Assembly: GCA_025403435.1 (NCBI GenBank) | Contig: CM046350.1 | Location: 36,585,824-36,649,823, forward strand | Direction: 5' to 3' | Source: Artocarpus heterophyllus | Taxonomy: Eukaryota; Streptophyta; Magnoliopsida; Rosales; Moraceae | Length of the DNA stretch: 64,000 bases | In this document: positions 1 through 11,476 of the stretch, piece by piece | Numbering within the stretch: position 1 is the stretch's first letter | How the letters are laid out: each line of letters begins with the position of its first letter | Translations under genes and position numbers: made by a program | Notes under the pieces: model-generated | What the model was told of the DNA's origin: nothing | Databases searched by the model: none | What the model saw: only the letters and a program-made list of their open reading frames with translations

Positions 1-491
1 GAAAAGTAAATTATGTAATAAAATGGGGATAATTTTTTTTATTATTATTTAGTGTTTACTTATCTATTTGATAGTGTAATGAAAATCAATCTCATTCTTT
101 TTTAAGTGCTTACTTATTTTAAAATGATAATCATGTAATTGTAATTACTAAAATATTATTTTTAAGTAACTAAATAATCATTAAATAATAACATTTAATT
201 TTAGATATCTATGTAAATTTAGTATTTATTCTCTTTGAGAAAAATCAATGTTAAGGGGAATATGAGGGTTAGTATTATCTTATCTTATTCTCTATATTGT
301 GTGAGACCTATAAAACTCTCAGATTTTGTAAGTAAACGCAATATTAAAAATGAAAAAGAATCACTTCTTACTTTCTCTTTTCATTTGATGCAAAGTAGAT
401 GGACCCTTGATACTTTAAAAAGGGTATATGGATTGCACTTAGAGATTATAGGGTTTGTTGTCTACCTATTGCAAGAATTAATCTATTATGT
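1..491. other. AT-rich intergenic stretch
   Basis: Strongly AT-rich DNA with poly-T tracts and no convincing gene. A 92-codon open frame at 235-513 has no recognisable domain, starts at a non-ATG codon and runs into retroelement debris, so it is not called. Confidence 0.5.
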
Positions 492-536
492 TGTTAAGAA
501 GTGTAAAGCTTAATTTAACGCTTTACAATTTATCAC
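492..536 (+). repeat. Copia LTR-start fragment
   Basis: Begins TGTTAAGAAGTGTA and matches the sequence starting at 993 over about 45 bp with a few substitutions. The copy at 993 follows a purine-rich tract, as an LTR start should. This copy abuts RNase H coding debris directly, so the interior of the element was probably deleted between the two. Confidence 0.5.
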
Positions 537-537
537 T

Positions 538-974
538 GCATTGGGTGGTATGGCAATTAGTGGGTTTTCAAACTGCAGAAGATTGTTGCTCTTTTCACTA
601 CTGAAGCAGAGTTTGTTACTATGATTGAAGTTAGCAAGAAGATGGTTTGGTTGCAGTCGTTTCTAAAAGTACTGAGTCATAAGAAGGGGAAGAGCGTGTT
701 GCATTGTGACAATCAGAGGGTCATTCACTTAGCAAAGAATCCTATTTATCATGCTAGGACGAAAGCATAAATAGGTGCATTATCACTTCATCAGGTCGAC
801 TCTAGAAGATGAGGTGTTGGTGCTTGAGAAGATTCTTTGGAGTCTGAACCCATCAGATATGTTGACAAAGACTATTCCAATCGAGAAATTAAAGTTGGTG
901 CAACTTTAGTTGGACTTCTCTCTTAAGGATCAAGGAGTGTGGGCCACTGTAGAAGGACTTATTGATGGTAAATT
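538..974 (+). pseudogene. Copia RNase H remnant
   Basis: Conceptual translation with frame changes gives the C-terminal end of a Ty1/Copia polyprotein. An LQKIVAL-like stretch is followed by a TTEAEFV motif near 600-620, then a VLHCDNQ-like segment near 700-715 (the D-N-x-[SA] block of Copia RNase H) and a VDK-type tail. The frame is broken by stops, for example in the ARTKA region near 765-770. Only RNase H survives; gag, integrase and reverse transcriptase are absent. It ends just before a purine-rich tract and an LTR-like start at 993, the expected order for a plus-strand Copia element. Confidence 0.7.
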
Positions 975-992
975 AGTCTTTAAGTAGGAGAT

Positions 993-1263
993 TGTTAAGA
1001 AGTGTAGAGCCTAATTTCACACCATACAATTTATCACCCCACGCAAAAAATTAGGGGTGCTACAGACGTGTTTTACAGTATTAGTAGCAGAGAGCTCAAC
1101 GCCGTGGCACTAAGACCTCAAGTTGTGTCGAGGAATATCGGCGGCGCTAGGAAGTTGAGACTGCGACATCCAATCGTGATTCAACATTAATTTTTGTGAA
1201 ACTGACCACTTTTTTGTGTACTCCTATAAGTAGGACATGATAGGGCATTTTGTATAATTTAGA

Positions 1264-1295
<32 letters not shown>

Positions 1296-1850
1296 GAAAA
1301 TTTAGAGAAAGGTAATGTATAATTTTTCTCTTGTAAACTTATTTATCATCATAATGAATTATTTTACAGTAATTGAAAGTGGATGTAGCTTTCACATTGA
1401 GGGTGAATCACTATAAATTTTATGTGTTCTTGTTTATTTTTCGTTTCCTATATTTTTACTCTTGGCATAATTAGAATGCTTAATTCGCAATGTAAATCTA
1501 TAGAGCTTGGCACCGTGACACTGGGACTTGGATACTACGGTGTTGGGAAGTTGAGGCCATGATGCCCGGTTGTGATTCAACATCAATTTCAATGAAACTG
1601 ACCACTTCTCTTTGGTACTCTTATAAATAGGATAAACTAGGACTTATTTGTGTAATTCAGAAAATATAGAAAGAAGTGTATAATTTTTCTCTTGTAAATT
1701 TATTTATTATCATAATAAATTATTCTGTAGCAACTGAAAGTGGACGTAACTCTCACATTAAAAGTAAACCGCTAAAAATTTTACATGTGTTCTTGTTTAT
1801 TTTTCGTTTCATATATTTTTGCTCTGGGTAAAATTAGGACATCTAATTCA
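993..1850 (+). repeat. Copia LTR remnant with internal direct duplication
   Basis: Starts TGTTAAG after a purine-rich tract ending at 992. Two diverged direct copies of one segment occur at about 1086-1475 and 1500-1832. Both carry a GATTCAACAT block, AAACTGACCACTT, a TCCTATAAGTAGGA or CTTATAAATAGGA TATA-like block, TAATTTTTCTCTTGTAAA, AACTGAAAGTGGA-type text and TTCTTGTTTATTTTTCGTTT. The first copy holds an extra (TA)n run near 1264-1290. This is probably an LTR that suffered a partial tandem duplication, or two LTR fragments joined by recombination. Confidence 0.6.
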
Positions 1851-2417
1851 TAATATATGCATCGCATAAAAATATAAGATATATTACATTATTCTATATT
1901 TTGTTTTTATTATTTCTTTATAGAGTCATTTTTAGATGAAATGGATTTTTATATTGTTTTAAAAAAATCTTACGCCACTCTCTTTATTTTTACATCTAAC
2001 ATACAGAAGCGGTCGTTCATAAATGAATCTTTGCCGGTCGGTCATAAATGAATCTTTGCCTAAATTATGAAATGCTCCAACAATACTGCTATCATTATTG
2101 GTAGACACATCGTTAATCAAATGAATACTCGTATAGTATTGTCGTGTGACACCCATGTCACAATGTTGGGACCACATGTACATATATTTAGGGGATGATA
2201 CCAAAATTATTTCAGGTAACTTAACTCTATTGAACCAAAAAAAAAGTTGAGGAAAAGAAAAAAAGATTCCCAAACACAGAATTTAGAATCGTATATAAAA
2301 GAAATTCCACTCATTTATGCAACTTTCAAATGTGCACTTTCCCAGCCATGCCATGGTGTGTTCCATACACCACCGTCCCACAATACACGCACTTCTGATA
2401 TAGAAGTTTTTTCTTTC

Positions 2418-2461
<44 letters not shown>

Positions 2462-2582
2462 TGTATCTCCTTCTATGAGTGTCACGGGCGATCTTATAAA
2501 AATTGGAACGTTGGGAGCAAGTAGACAAGTGGCCAAAATGGAGGATTCTGAGTCATCAAAACCCATGTACATTATAGTATAG
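1851..2582. other. Intergenic
   Basis: AT-rich DNA with no supported gene. Open frames on both strands here come from a (TC)n microsatellite and have no domain support. A short duplicated phrase, CATAAATGAATCTTTGCC, occurs twice within 2015-2060. Confidence 0.5.
2421..2455. repeat. (TC)n microsatellite
   Basis: Uninterrupted TC dinucleotides for about 34 bp, roughly 0.8 kb upstream of the subtilase start codon. It explains the Ser-Leu and Arg-Glu repeats of the overlapping open frames. Confidence 0.95.
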
Positions 2583-3235
2583 CCAAATTTATATATGTGG
2601 CATACAGATGGTTGTCAATCTTTATAACTAAAGCTAAAACATGGGTCTTGTAGTTTTACACCAAACACATCAGTTTGTGAAAAAATTCCAGAAAATGAAA
2701 ATCCAGCTATGCACAAAACGACACCAGTAAGACCCTCCAAAAAAATAGAATAAAAACAAAAGAAAACGGCTCAATTTATTTTCTTAGTCCAACTTAGCTT
2801 TTATTTATTATCTTTTTCTTTTTCTTTTCCAAATAAACAAAACGTTCAAATGCACAGCACCCGAGGAAAAAGCTTGTAGATTCTCCACACTACTTACTTA
2901 CTTCCCCTGCTATTCATACTCCCTATCCTTCTTCCTCTTTCTTCACTCTCTCTCTCTAGAAGCACGCTAATGTGAACAAAAGGGTTCTTTTTCACCGTAA
3001 AGAAACCCTGCTTTCTCGGATACATCACTTCTTAAGTGTGAATGCTCAATGGGTTTTTCTTCTCTTTTCCTTCACAGCCATATTCACCGTTTAAAATAGA
3101 AATCTGGGTTTTCTCTACTCTGCTTCGCTGATGTTGTAAAAATGGAGGACATGGGTTTTTGAGGTGCTGTGCTCAGAAGCTGATTTTGTTAATTCTGGGA
3201 GTGTCTGTTTCTCGGGATTTTAGTGCAATTCCGAA
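2583..3235 (+). promoter_or_regulatory. Upstream region and 5' leader of the subtilase gene
   Basis: Contains pyrimidine-rich tracts near 2810-2830 and 2930-2957, a common feature of plant promoters and leaders. An in-frame TAG at 3221-3223, shortly before the ATG at 3236, supports that ATG as the start. No TATA box is clear enough to name; an A/T-rich block near 2795-2815 is a weak candidate. A leader intron cannot be excluded. Confidence 0.35.
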
Positions 3236-3753
3236 ATGAGGAGCATTTATGGGGTTTATTTTGTAGCTTTGCTTTGTTTTGGGATGTTTAGTAGTACTTT
3301 GTGCCGGGATGATTCGGAGAATATTACAGCTATTTATATTGTTACTCTTAAACAAACTCATGATTCTGTTCATTACTATTATGAGCTGAGCAGGGAAAAT
3401 CACGGAGCCAAATATGGTTCTTCTGAAAGATTTAGAGTTCATAAACCAAGGTACTTTCAGTTTCTTACTAATATATTTCTTTTTTCTTATTTCCTAGATT
3501 TGGTTTCAGATTAATTCGGAATCTCATGTTCGTTTATTTATTTACTTTAGATGTTTTAGTTGTTTAGCGTATCGTTTTGCTTAATCAAATCTTTATTTTG
3601 TTTGAGTCCATGTGTAAAAGTAGTTATTGTTCAATACCAAGCAGACTTCATATTACTTGAATGATTTTTATATTTTTGTTTTGAATTGTCTTTTTACACG
3701 TTTGGGTAATTTCACTGGAAGCAACAGTTGGAGCTTGTTCTTTTTGATTTGTA

Positions 3754-3795
<42 letters not shown>

Positions 3796-6700
3796 TATTC
3801 TATTTCCATGATCTGCACTACAAAATATGTATATTTTTTTACTTGCTCGAGTTTCTTGCTTATGGTCCTTTGTGTTCCGTTTGGTGGGGTTTCTGAGGAA
3901 ACTGTCTCATGAACGTGTCTAAACTTGTACTGAAAGCATCATCATTGTTTTTTTCTTTCTATTTGTTTTTAATTTCATCTTTCGTTACAGAATTCATGAT
4001 TAGGAAATGGTATGGGTAGTTTTTTCGTTTTCCTCGTTGTACTCTCTGTTCTTTCTATGATTTGTTCTGTTGACGCAGTTCACATATTTTGGACCTTTAA
4101 TTATGTTGATGATGATGTTTTGAATGTATTGTCTTTAGATTTAGAAACATTTCCAGATCAGATTGGCGGTATGGTTCTTATATTGCACGAGTTCACGATT
4201 CATTATTGAGGAGGGCATTGAGAGGGCAGAAGTATCTGAAGCTGTATAGCTACCACTACTTGATTAATGGGTTCGCCGTGCTCGTTACACCACAGCAGGT
4301 ATACAACTTAATTGTATAACTATACTCCTTGTCATAGATGTTTCTGTTGTTCAGCATGCTGCTTTGATTTGAACTCTTTGAAGGTTGGTCACAAAATTTT
4401 GGGTTCTACTGGGACATGCTGTGTTCATTACATCTTGCAATTTAACTGTTACCCATATGAGAAAATTTGGTTCCTCTCGTGTTATATAATGCGTGCTCTC
4501 ATTGAGTCCTTAAATGGTTATATCTGCTGCTATTGTGCTTATATTGAGTCATTAAAATGGTGATATTTTTTCATTTGAAGGCAGATAAGCTTTCAAGGAG
4601 GAGAGAAGTGGCTAATGTGGTATTGGATTTCTCTGTTCGAACTGCAACCACTCATACTCCACAGTTTTTGGGTTTACCACAAGGGGCTTGGGCCGAACAA
4701 GGTGGATATGAATCTGCAGGAGAAGGAATTGTGATTGGGTTCATTGATACTGGCATTGATCCAAATCACCCAAGTTTTGCTGACGATACATCTGACCGTC
4801 AGTATCCAGTTCCTCGCCATTTTTCAGGCATCTGTGAGGTTACTCCGGATTTCCCATCTGGTTCATGCAATAGGAAGCTTGTTGGGGCTCGTCATTTTGC
4901 AGCGTCAGCTATAACCAGGGGAATTTTCAACTCGTCTCAAGACTATGCTTCACCATTTGATGGTGATGGGCATGGAACGTGAGTTTTTGTTGCCTTTTCC
5001 CAGTTGCTTGTACTTAACTCTTGTGGCTTTCAAGTCTGTTTGCATTAACTACATTCCATATTTACAGCATAAGTTTTTTTTTTTTTTTTTCTTTTGTTTT
5101 GTTTTGTTTTGTTTTTTGTTTTTCAATCTGTTTTGTTTAAAGAACTAATCTAAGTTATCCTAAAAATTTTGTTGGTCATTATTCTGTTCATGCCAAAATT
5201 TGCTAGATAGGAAAAAGAGAAGAAAATAAATGTATTCGTAACTGCCTTATCATACCCTATTAGATATTTTCTTATACAAGCCAAATAAGCTGCTTATGAA
5301 GTCCAATATTAGAATGTGGATTAGAGGTAAGAAATCTGACATAAACAATGATAGCATGATTATTAATGCTTAATAAAACTGCGTCCAAAGGCTTTGGCTG
5401 AGGCACTATGTTAGGTTTCAGTAGTTGCTGTCAATTATGATTACCTAATGATCACTTATTTTTATTGTTGTTGCTCTTAGTTTGTCCTCAGGTGGGCATG
5501 CCCCACTCATCTTCATGTTAGAGAATTATATGCTATGTAAATATGTCCCACACATCATGTTAATATGAATGTTTAAATGCAGATTTATTCTGCTATTATG
5601 TTTTAACTTGCAGCATAAGCTAAATAGATTAATTTCGTCAAAGTTTGAGAATGAATTACATGGTCTCTGCATAAGTTAAATAGATATTTTATAGTGATTG
5701 TGATAGCATTTTGTGGGTACTGTTTAGTGCCTTGAGAGAAAACATGCAACTTACTTTTTTCATATGGTCTTCATCTATCCGTTCTTCAAAGGGCAGTTTG
5801 ATTGATCTTGTTTTAATCTACAGGCACACGGCTTCAGTTGCTGCAGGCAATCATGGGGTTCCGGTGATAGTTGCGGGGCATCACTTCGGAAATGCAAGCG
5901 GGATGGCTCCCCGTTCACAGTAATTATCTAAATCTTTTCATCAGTCAGTGGATTTGCTGGTGTTGTTTTACATTGAGTAACATATGTGTTTTGATCTTAA
6001 AAATGCTTTGCATGTAAAACTTTCATATCCTAACCAGATGCCTGTGTTTTTCAGCGTTGCTGTTTACAAGGCATTGTATAAGAGCTTCGGCGGATTTGCT
6101 GCTGATGTTGTTGCTGCAATAGACCAGGTATATAAAATTAGCTTATTTTGCTTTCTCTAAGCATTTCTTATTTGTCACGCATACAATCAATGAATGCAAA
6201 ACGGCAGACTGTTTTGTTGCATATTCTTTGCGCTTTAACATTGATCTTGTGATTAGACAGTTGAAGAATGTGCAATTATGCATTAATTCGTAATTAATTT
6301 TGGCATTTCATAATGCATTGTCAGGCTGCTCAGGATGGGGTTGACATTATAAGTTTATCAATAACTCCAAACAGGCGTCCTCCTGGTCTGGCAACATTTT
6401 TTAACCCCATAGACATGGCTCTGTTATCGGCTGTGAAGGCTGGTATATTTGTTGTGCAAGCAGCAGGAAATACTGGGCCTTCCCCAAAGAGCATGTCTTC
6501 TTTTAGTCCATGGATCTTCTCTATTGGCGCTGCTTCTCATGATAGAATCTATAGCAACTCTATAGTACTTGGAAACAATGTTACCATTCCTGGAGTTGGT
6601 TTGGCACGTAAGTTTGTCTTCCAAATTTGATTCCTCATTTCCTTGTTAATTTTGTCATTAAGTATTATTACTTGGAAAACACTTTCTTGATTAAACATGC

Positions 6701-9254
6701 ATACTCTACAATGTGGACGAAATCTAGAAGACTAGAAGTCAAAATGACCATCAGTTGTCTGGACTTTGACATTTGTCCTAATAGCACAGTACTTGCTGGT
6801 ATCAAATGGCAAAGAAATGAAATAGAAAATTTTTGAGAAAGAACAAGAAGGAAATAAACAAAAATATCAAGATGTTATCTTATTGAAAAATATATTTGCT
6901 TCACTTCTGACATAACCATTTATACTGTTAACCTCATGATACATGCAGTCGCGAGTTGCATACAGTTTATTATTTCGACATTATGCTTGTGAAGTAATCT
7001 AATTTGTATCTGCTTTTCTTCAGCGGGGACGGGTAAAGATGCAATGTACACATTAGTTTCTGCCATTCATGTGTTAAACAATGACACAACGGTTGCTGAT
7101 GATATGTATGTGGGTGAATGCCAAGACTCCAGTAGATTCAACAATGATCTTGTCCAAGGGAACCTTTTAATCTGTAGCTATTCAATACGATTTATTCTTG
7201 GGATCTCCACAATCCAACGTGCTTTGCAAACGGCAAAAAACCTAAGTGCAGTTGGTCTCGTGTTCTACATGGATCCTTTTGTTCTTGGTTTCCAGCTTAA
7301 TCCAGTTCCAATGAAAATGCCTGGTATCATAATTCCTTCTCCTGAAAACTCCAAGGTAAGGGACTTTGCTTAGGTGGAATTATAGTGTGTAATCTCTCTC
7401 TCTCTCTCTCTGAATTTAACTAAGGCCTTGTGGTCACTCTGGCAGATTTTAGTTCAATACTACAATTCCTCTTTGGAGCGAGATAGTAAGAACAAAATTG
7501 TTAAATTTGGGGCTTCTGCTAGCATTTGTGGTGGATTAAAGCCAAACTACAACAATTCTGCTCCAAGGATTATGTATTACTCTGCTAGAGGACCAGATCC
7601 GGAAGATAGCTCTCTTGATGATGCTGACATAATGAAACCCAACTTGGTAGCTCCTGGAAATTTCATTTGGGCTGCTTGGAGTTCTGCTGGAGGTGACTCG
7701 GTTGAATTCCTCGGTATGAGTTCATGGACAACACAAACAATATAATCTGCTTAGCGACAATTATGCAGATGATTCTTTGTATGCTAAACTATTCTTTAAA
7801 TTTCTAAATGATGATTTGTATAATTGTGTTTTCCTTTTAGGTGAGAAGTTTGCAATGATGTCTGGCACAAGCATGGCTGCGCCTCATGTTGCTGGGCTCG
7901 CTGCATTGATTAAGCAGAAGTTCCTGAGTTTTAGTCCCGCAGCCATTGCATCTGCCCTTTCCACAACAGCTTCTTTGTACGATAAGAATGGTGGGTCAAT
8001 AATGGCTCAGCGAGCTTATGCCAATCCTGATGTAAACCAGTCCCCTGCAACGCCTTTTGACATGGGCAGTGGCTTCGTGAATGCAACTGCAGCGCTGAAC
8101 CCAGGCCTGATTTTTGATACCAGTAAGTTGCTGTTTATTGCACATATGTGATGGTAATTCAGCTTTATTAACTAGTGTGTGTAAGAATTTGATGTTTCTT
8201 GGTGGACTAGAACATAGTATGCTATAGAAGTTAAGAATTCATATTCTTATGTTTAATCTTGTTATCCTTTGTGGGAGTCTTTCTTTGACATAAATTTTAG
8301 ACACGTGTTTCGCGTTCACCGGGCTTATGCGAGTGTGGGTGTGTTAGAAGTTTGCTGTCCCTTTTTGGGTTTGTTTATTATCAAATTAAGAATATATATA
8401 TATATATATATTAGGATTTTAGGATCAAAACTTGAGAGGAAACTGATTGTGGTAGTAACTTGTAATGGGAGTTTCAGTTTCGATGCTGGTTTGGGCTTCA
8501 CAACCTGAAACAATTGAGGGAAACAAACTTTTCCCTTGGTATATTTTCCATTTGGCTTAGCAACGAGAAAGGAATTTGCTAGTTTTGTGCGTATTCTTAA
8601 AAATGTCTTTACTTTCACTAGTTTTACATGAATGACTTCTCATTATTGAATTCCATGACTTGCAGCTCATATGTCTCTCAATAGATGGAATTGAAGCTTT
8701 GATGCCTTTCCATTTTTTATGTTAAAAGATGAAATTTTCTCTCAAAACTTCCATCATTTATACCCTTTTTAATTGTTCATCATCGCTGTTGTTGTGCCTG
8801 AGATACAAGTGTTTTTGGTGTAGGTTACAACGATTACATGTCATTTCTTTGTGGCATCAACGGATCAGCTCCTGTTGTTTGGAATTACACCGGCCAAGAC
8901 TGTTCAATTTACAATTCCACCATCAATGGTGCTGATTTGAACTTGCCCTCAATCACATTAGCGAACCTTAACCAGTCCCGAACAGTCCAGAGAACAGTGA
9001 CTAACATCGCGGAGGACGACACTTACAGTGTAGGTTGGAGTCCTCCCTACGGTGTTTCGGCGAAGGTTTCTCCAACTCACTTTTACATTGCCAGTGGACA
9101 GAAACAGGTCTTGACCATAGTCTTGAATGCCATACTTAATAACTCTGTTGCTAGCTTCGGAAGGATTGGACTTTTCGGAAGTAAAGGTCATGTCATTAAC
9201 ATTCCGTTGTCAGTCATTGTCAAAACCATATATAATAATACAACTAACAGCTGA
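3236..9254 (+). CDS. Subtilisin-like serine protease, SBT2 subfamily
   Basis: Predicted secreted plant subtilase (peptidase S8) acting in the secretory pathway or cell wall. I deduced ten exons: 3236-3450, 4157-4298, 4581-4978, 5824-5919, 6055-6127, 6325-6607, 7024-7355, 7446-7713, 7841-8122 and 8824-9254. All introns are GT-AG, and the phases give an uninterrupted 839-residue product. A signal peptide covers about residues 1-23. An inhibitor-I9-like prodomain follows (about 33-130), then the S8 domain with Asp175 (FIDTGID), His250 (DGDGHGTHT), Asn357 (AAGNTGP) and Ser613 (MSGTSMAAPH). A PA-like insert lies at about 425-515 and a C-terminal Fn3-like domain at about 734-839. Wording such as FAADVVAAIDQ and YYSARGPDPED fits the SBT2 group (Arabidopsis SBT2.2/SBT2.3-like). 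Length is normal for the family. Intron 1 carries a (GA)n run and intron 7 a (CT)n run. The natural substrate is unknown. Confidence 0.93.
3760..3792. repeat. (GA)n microsatellite in subtilase intron 1
   Basis: About 16 GA dinucleotides inside the first intron of the subtilase gene (3451-4156). It has no coding role. Confidence 0.95.
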
Positions 9255-9480
9255 AGTTTGAGGCTAAGGCTTTATTGATATTATTATTTTATCTTTTTCC
9301 CCCCACCATTTTCTATGTATTTTGCAGTTTGTCGTTTCTATCCTTTTGTTGGGTTTTATTATCTCCTTGCGTAGCCGGCTTTGCTAATTTTTTCATTCAT
9401 TGCCTTGTAAATGTTATCATGTAAATTTTCAGAGCTGTTTGTAATGTCATGTAGATGCAGTAACCAATAATACAATGTTT
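9255..9480 (+). other. Probable 3' UTR of the subtilase gene
   Basis: T-rich sequence after the TGA at 9252-9254. AATAAT at 9466-9471 is a plausible polyadenylation signal. The cleavage site is not determinable from sequence alone. Confidence 0.45.
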
Positions 9481-10443
9481 TATGCCCTCACTCCCTCTCT
9501 TCAAGTTGCCATTTTTTATTCAATTTAAAAATCAAACTTCATGCAGACACCATATATATATATATACACACTATATATGGATACACCACAATGTATATCC
9601 ATATAATATTCTAGCATACACACCTCTTGGCATTGACATTTTGCATTTGGGTATCCGGACATGGTATGGTGTTTGTTTGCACTTGGGTATGAGGATATTA
9701 TGCATATTATTTATTGAACACAACACAAAAATGTGAGATTATCATTTTATTAAGAAAAAAAAAAAGGAATGACACTAGTTTTGATATATTGCATTTGGGT
9801 ATCTTAATTTGTTATGGTGTTAAAATTCTCACTTTGTTTAAACTTGGGTGTCTGATTGTGGTACTTCTGAGTTTTGGCATGGCACAAAGATTCTCTGTTG
9901 TCCAGAGTCAAAGCCTTGGCGGTGCGAATGACTCAACCGCTAGGTATACGTTGAATGAATACTCATGAACACCGAACACATCGTACCCTCCTTTATATCC
10001 TCTTCTTTGCCACCCTTAAGACTAATCTCTTTGCTAGTTTTCAGAATTGGGGTGGAGTGATATGATCACGCTTTTTAAGTTCTCAATCAAGGAACAATTT
10101 TGACGCTGTTAGCAATTTGAACCACGATTCTAACCTTTTTCATTTGGGTGATTTTTCTCATAAAAAATTAAATTTTTGTTCAAACCTATAACTCAAAGGG
10201 CCATTTGTTTTAATGGGGAACCGATAAATTTGTATTGGAATGAGTGGGGTTGAACGACATTAGTACCGTTTAGTGTCATTTTGACATTTGTAGTCTACTT
10301 TTTGTGACAACGTAACAACTTCTAACATTATCAATTCGGATTAAACTCACGAGTTTAGATTGGTTGAAACCATGTACCAAACACCTTTGCATTAATAGCA
10401 TTACCCAACTCTAATGTTGGTAACACTGTTGTAGGTTTAGGGT
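9481..10443. other. Intergenic with a diverged short direct repeat
   Basis: No gene is supported. The phrase TTGCATTTGGGTATC occurs at 9641-9655 and 9789-9803, each followed by related text (TGGTATGGTGTTTG or TGTTATGGTG, then ACTTGGGT). This indicates a decayed duplication of about 70 bp with a spacing of 148 bp. A small (TA)n run lies near 9551-9566. The region ends at the target site of the Tat element. Confidence 0.45.
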
Positions 10444-10448
10444 AGAGC

Positions 10449-11092
10449 TGTTGATGCTTACTGTGGTCCGGCGTCGGATCAACACCACGTGCAGCTGCGC
10501 ACGGTGTCCAGCTCTTCCCAGCTTGCCTCTGCCCGATCGGGTGTACCTGCAACAAGAGAAGGGACACTTCGGAGGTGAGAGAAAAGGTGTCAGTCAATAG
10601 ACAAGGGCTCTCCTATGCTCAAGGCAGGGGTTGCTCGGGAGAGGACGAGAGCTTGTTAGGTGGGAAGGAGTCTCCCTCTCTAGAATGCAATAAATGCATC
10701 CTATTTATAGGCTACAACTTGGACCAGGTGTCAATTGGGTTTTGCCCATAACCTGGGTGTCACATCAAGGCATGTCAGGTAGTAGGTGACAAGTGTCACG
10801 TCCCTCTATCGATGGATTGGCTTTCATCGGACGGTGAGTTATTTGCCATTTGTTGGCCTGTGGTGGCAAGTGGCAACCCCTTTTGTGAACGAGAATAATC
10901 CGACTCAAGCTGGTGCATAGTCCGAGGTGGCAGCCTGCTAGGGATGTAGCTTTGGGGGCCCTGAGAAGCACCTCAGACGTAGTATACGTTGTTACCGGGA
11001 TCGATAGTTTGCTCCCTGGTAGCTCTGCCGAGCTGTTTAGCCGACCATTGAAGTTTGTCTCCTCAGCGGTGGCACCGAGCTCACCCTCAACA
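10449..11092 (-). repeat. Tat element 3' LTR (in element orientation)
   Basis: 644 bp, TG...CA, direct repeat of 20616-21259. The minus strand carries a TATA-like CTATAAATAGG at about 10697-10709. The adjacent internal tract at 11093-11104 reads G-rich on the minus strand and is the polypurine tract. Confidence 0.93.
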
Positions 11093-11476
11093 TTAGCCCC
11101 CCAGTTCGCTGGGTCGGTGTCTGGCCAGGTGGACTATGTCGAGTAGGTGAGGTCGGCTAAAAGAAAGAAGACCAAACAGCCCTTCGAAGCGGGGTGAGAT
11201 GAAAGGTCGCGCGGATCAACCGGGGGACACGTGTCGCTCCGTGGTCGACTGCACCGCCTGACAGGAGTAATTATCACGCCTCTTTGTTTTTCGCCCTTAG
11301 ATTTTCCGCCTGAAATAGCTATAAATAGGGCCTTTCTTTCCGTCAATTCCACACGACTGAAGTCAGATTTCGCACCCACAAAGTTCTTAGCTGCCGAGCT
11401 TTAGTTAATTACCTGAAGACTTTACAATTCCAAGCTACCACAGCCTGATCAAGTAGTTTCCTGAGGAGCACAAATA
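11093..11476. other. Polypurine tract and spacer before the antisense gene
   Basis: The minus strand reads GGGGGGCTAA immediately before the 3' LTR, which is the likely plus-strand primer of reverse transcription. The remainder is non-coding spacer upstream of the antisense gene. A TATA-like AGCTATAAATAGGGC occurs on the plus strand at about 11318-11332, well placed to drive transcription of the antisense gene starting at 11477. Confidence 0.55.

Noticed and set aside
2247..2582. Overlapping ORFs with Ser-Leu and Arg-Glu repeats on both strands
   Set aside because: They are translations of a (TC)n microsatellite; no domain and no splice context.
3627..3896. 89-codon ORF in subtilase intron 1
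   Set aside because: It lies inside a clean GT-AG intron and is driven by a (GA)n run.
8269..8618. ORFs on both strands in subtilase intron 9
   Set aside because: Intronic, low-complexity (TA)n content, no domain.
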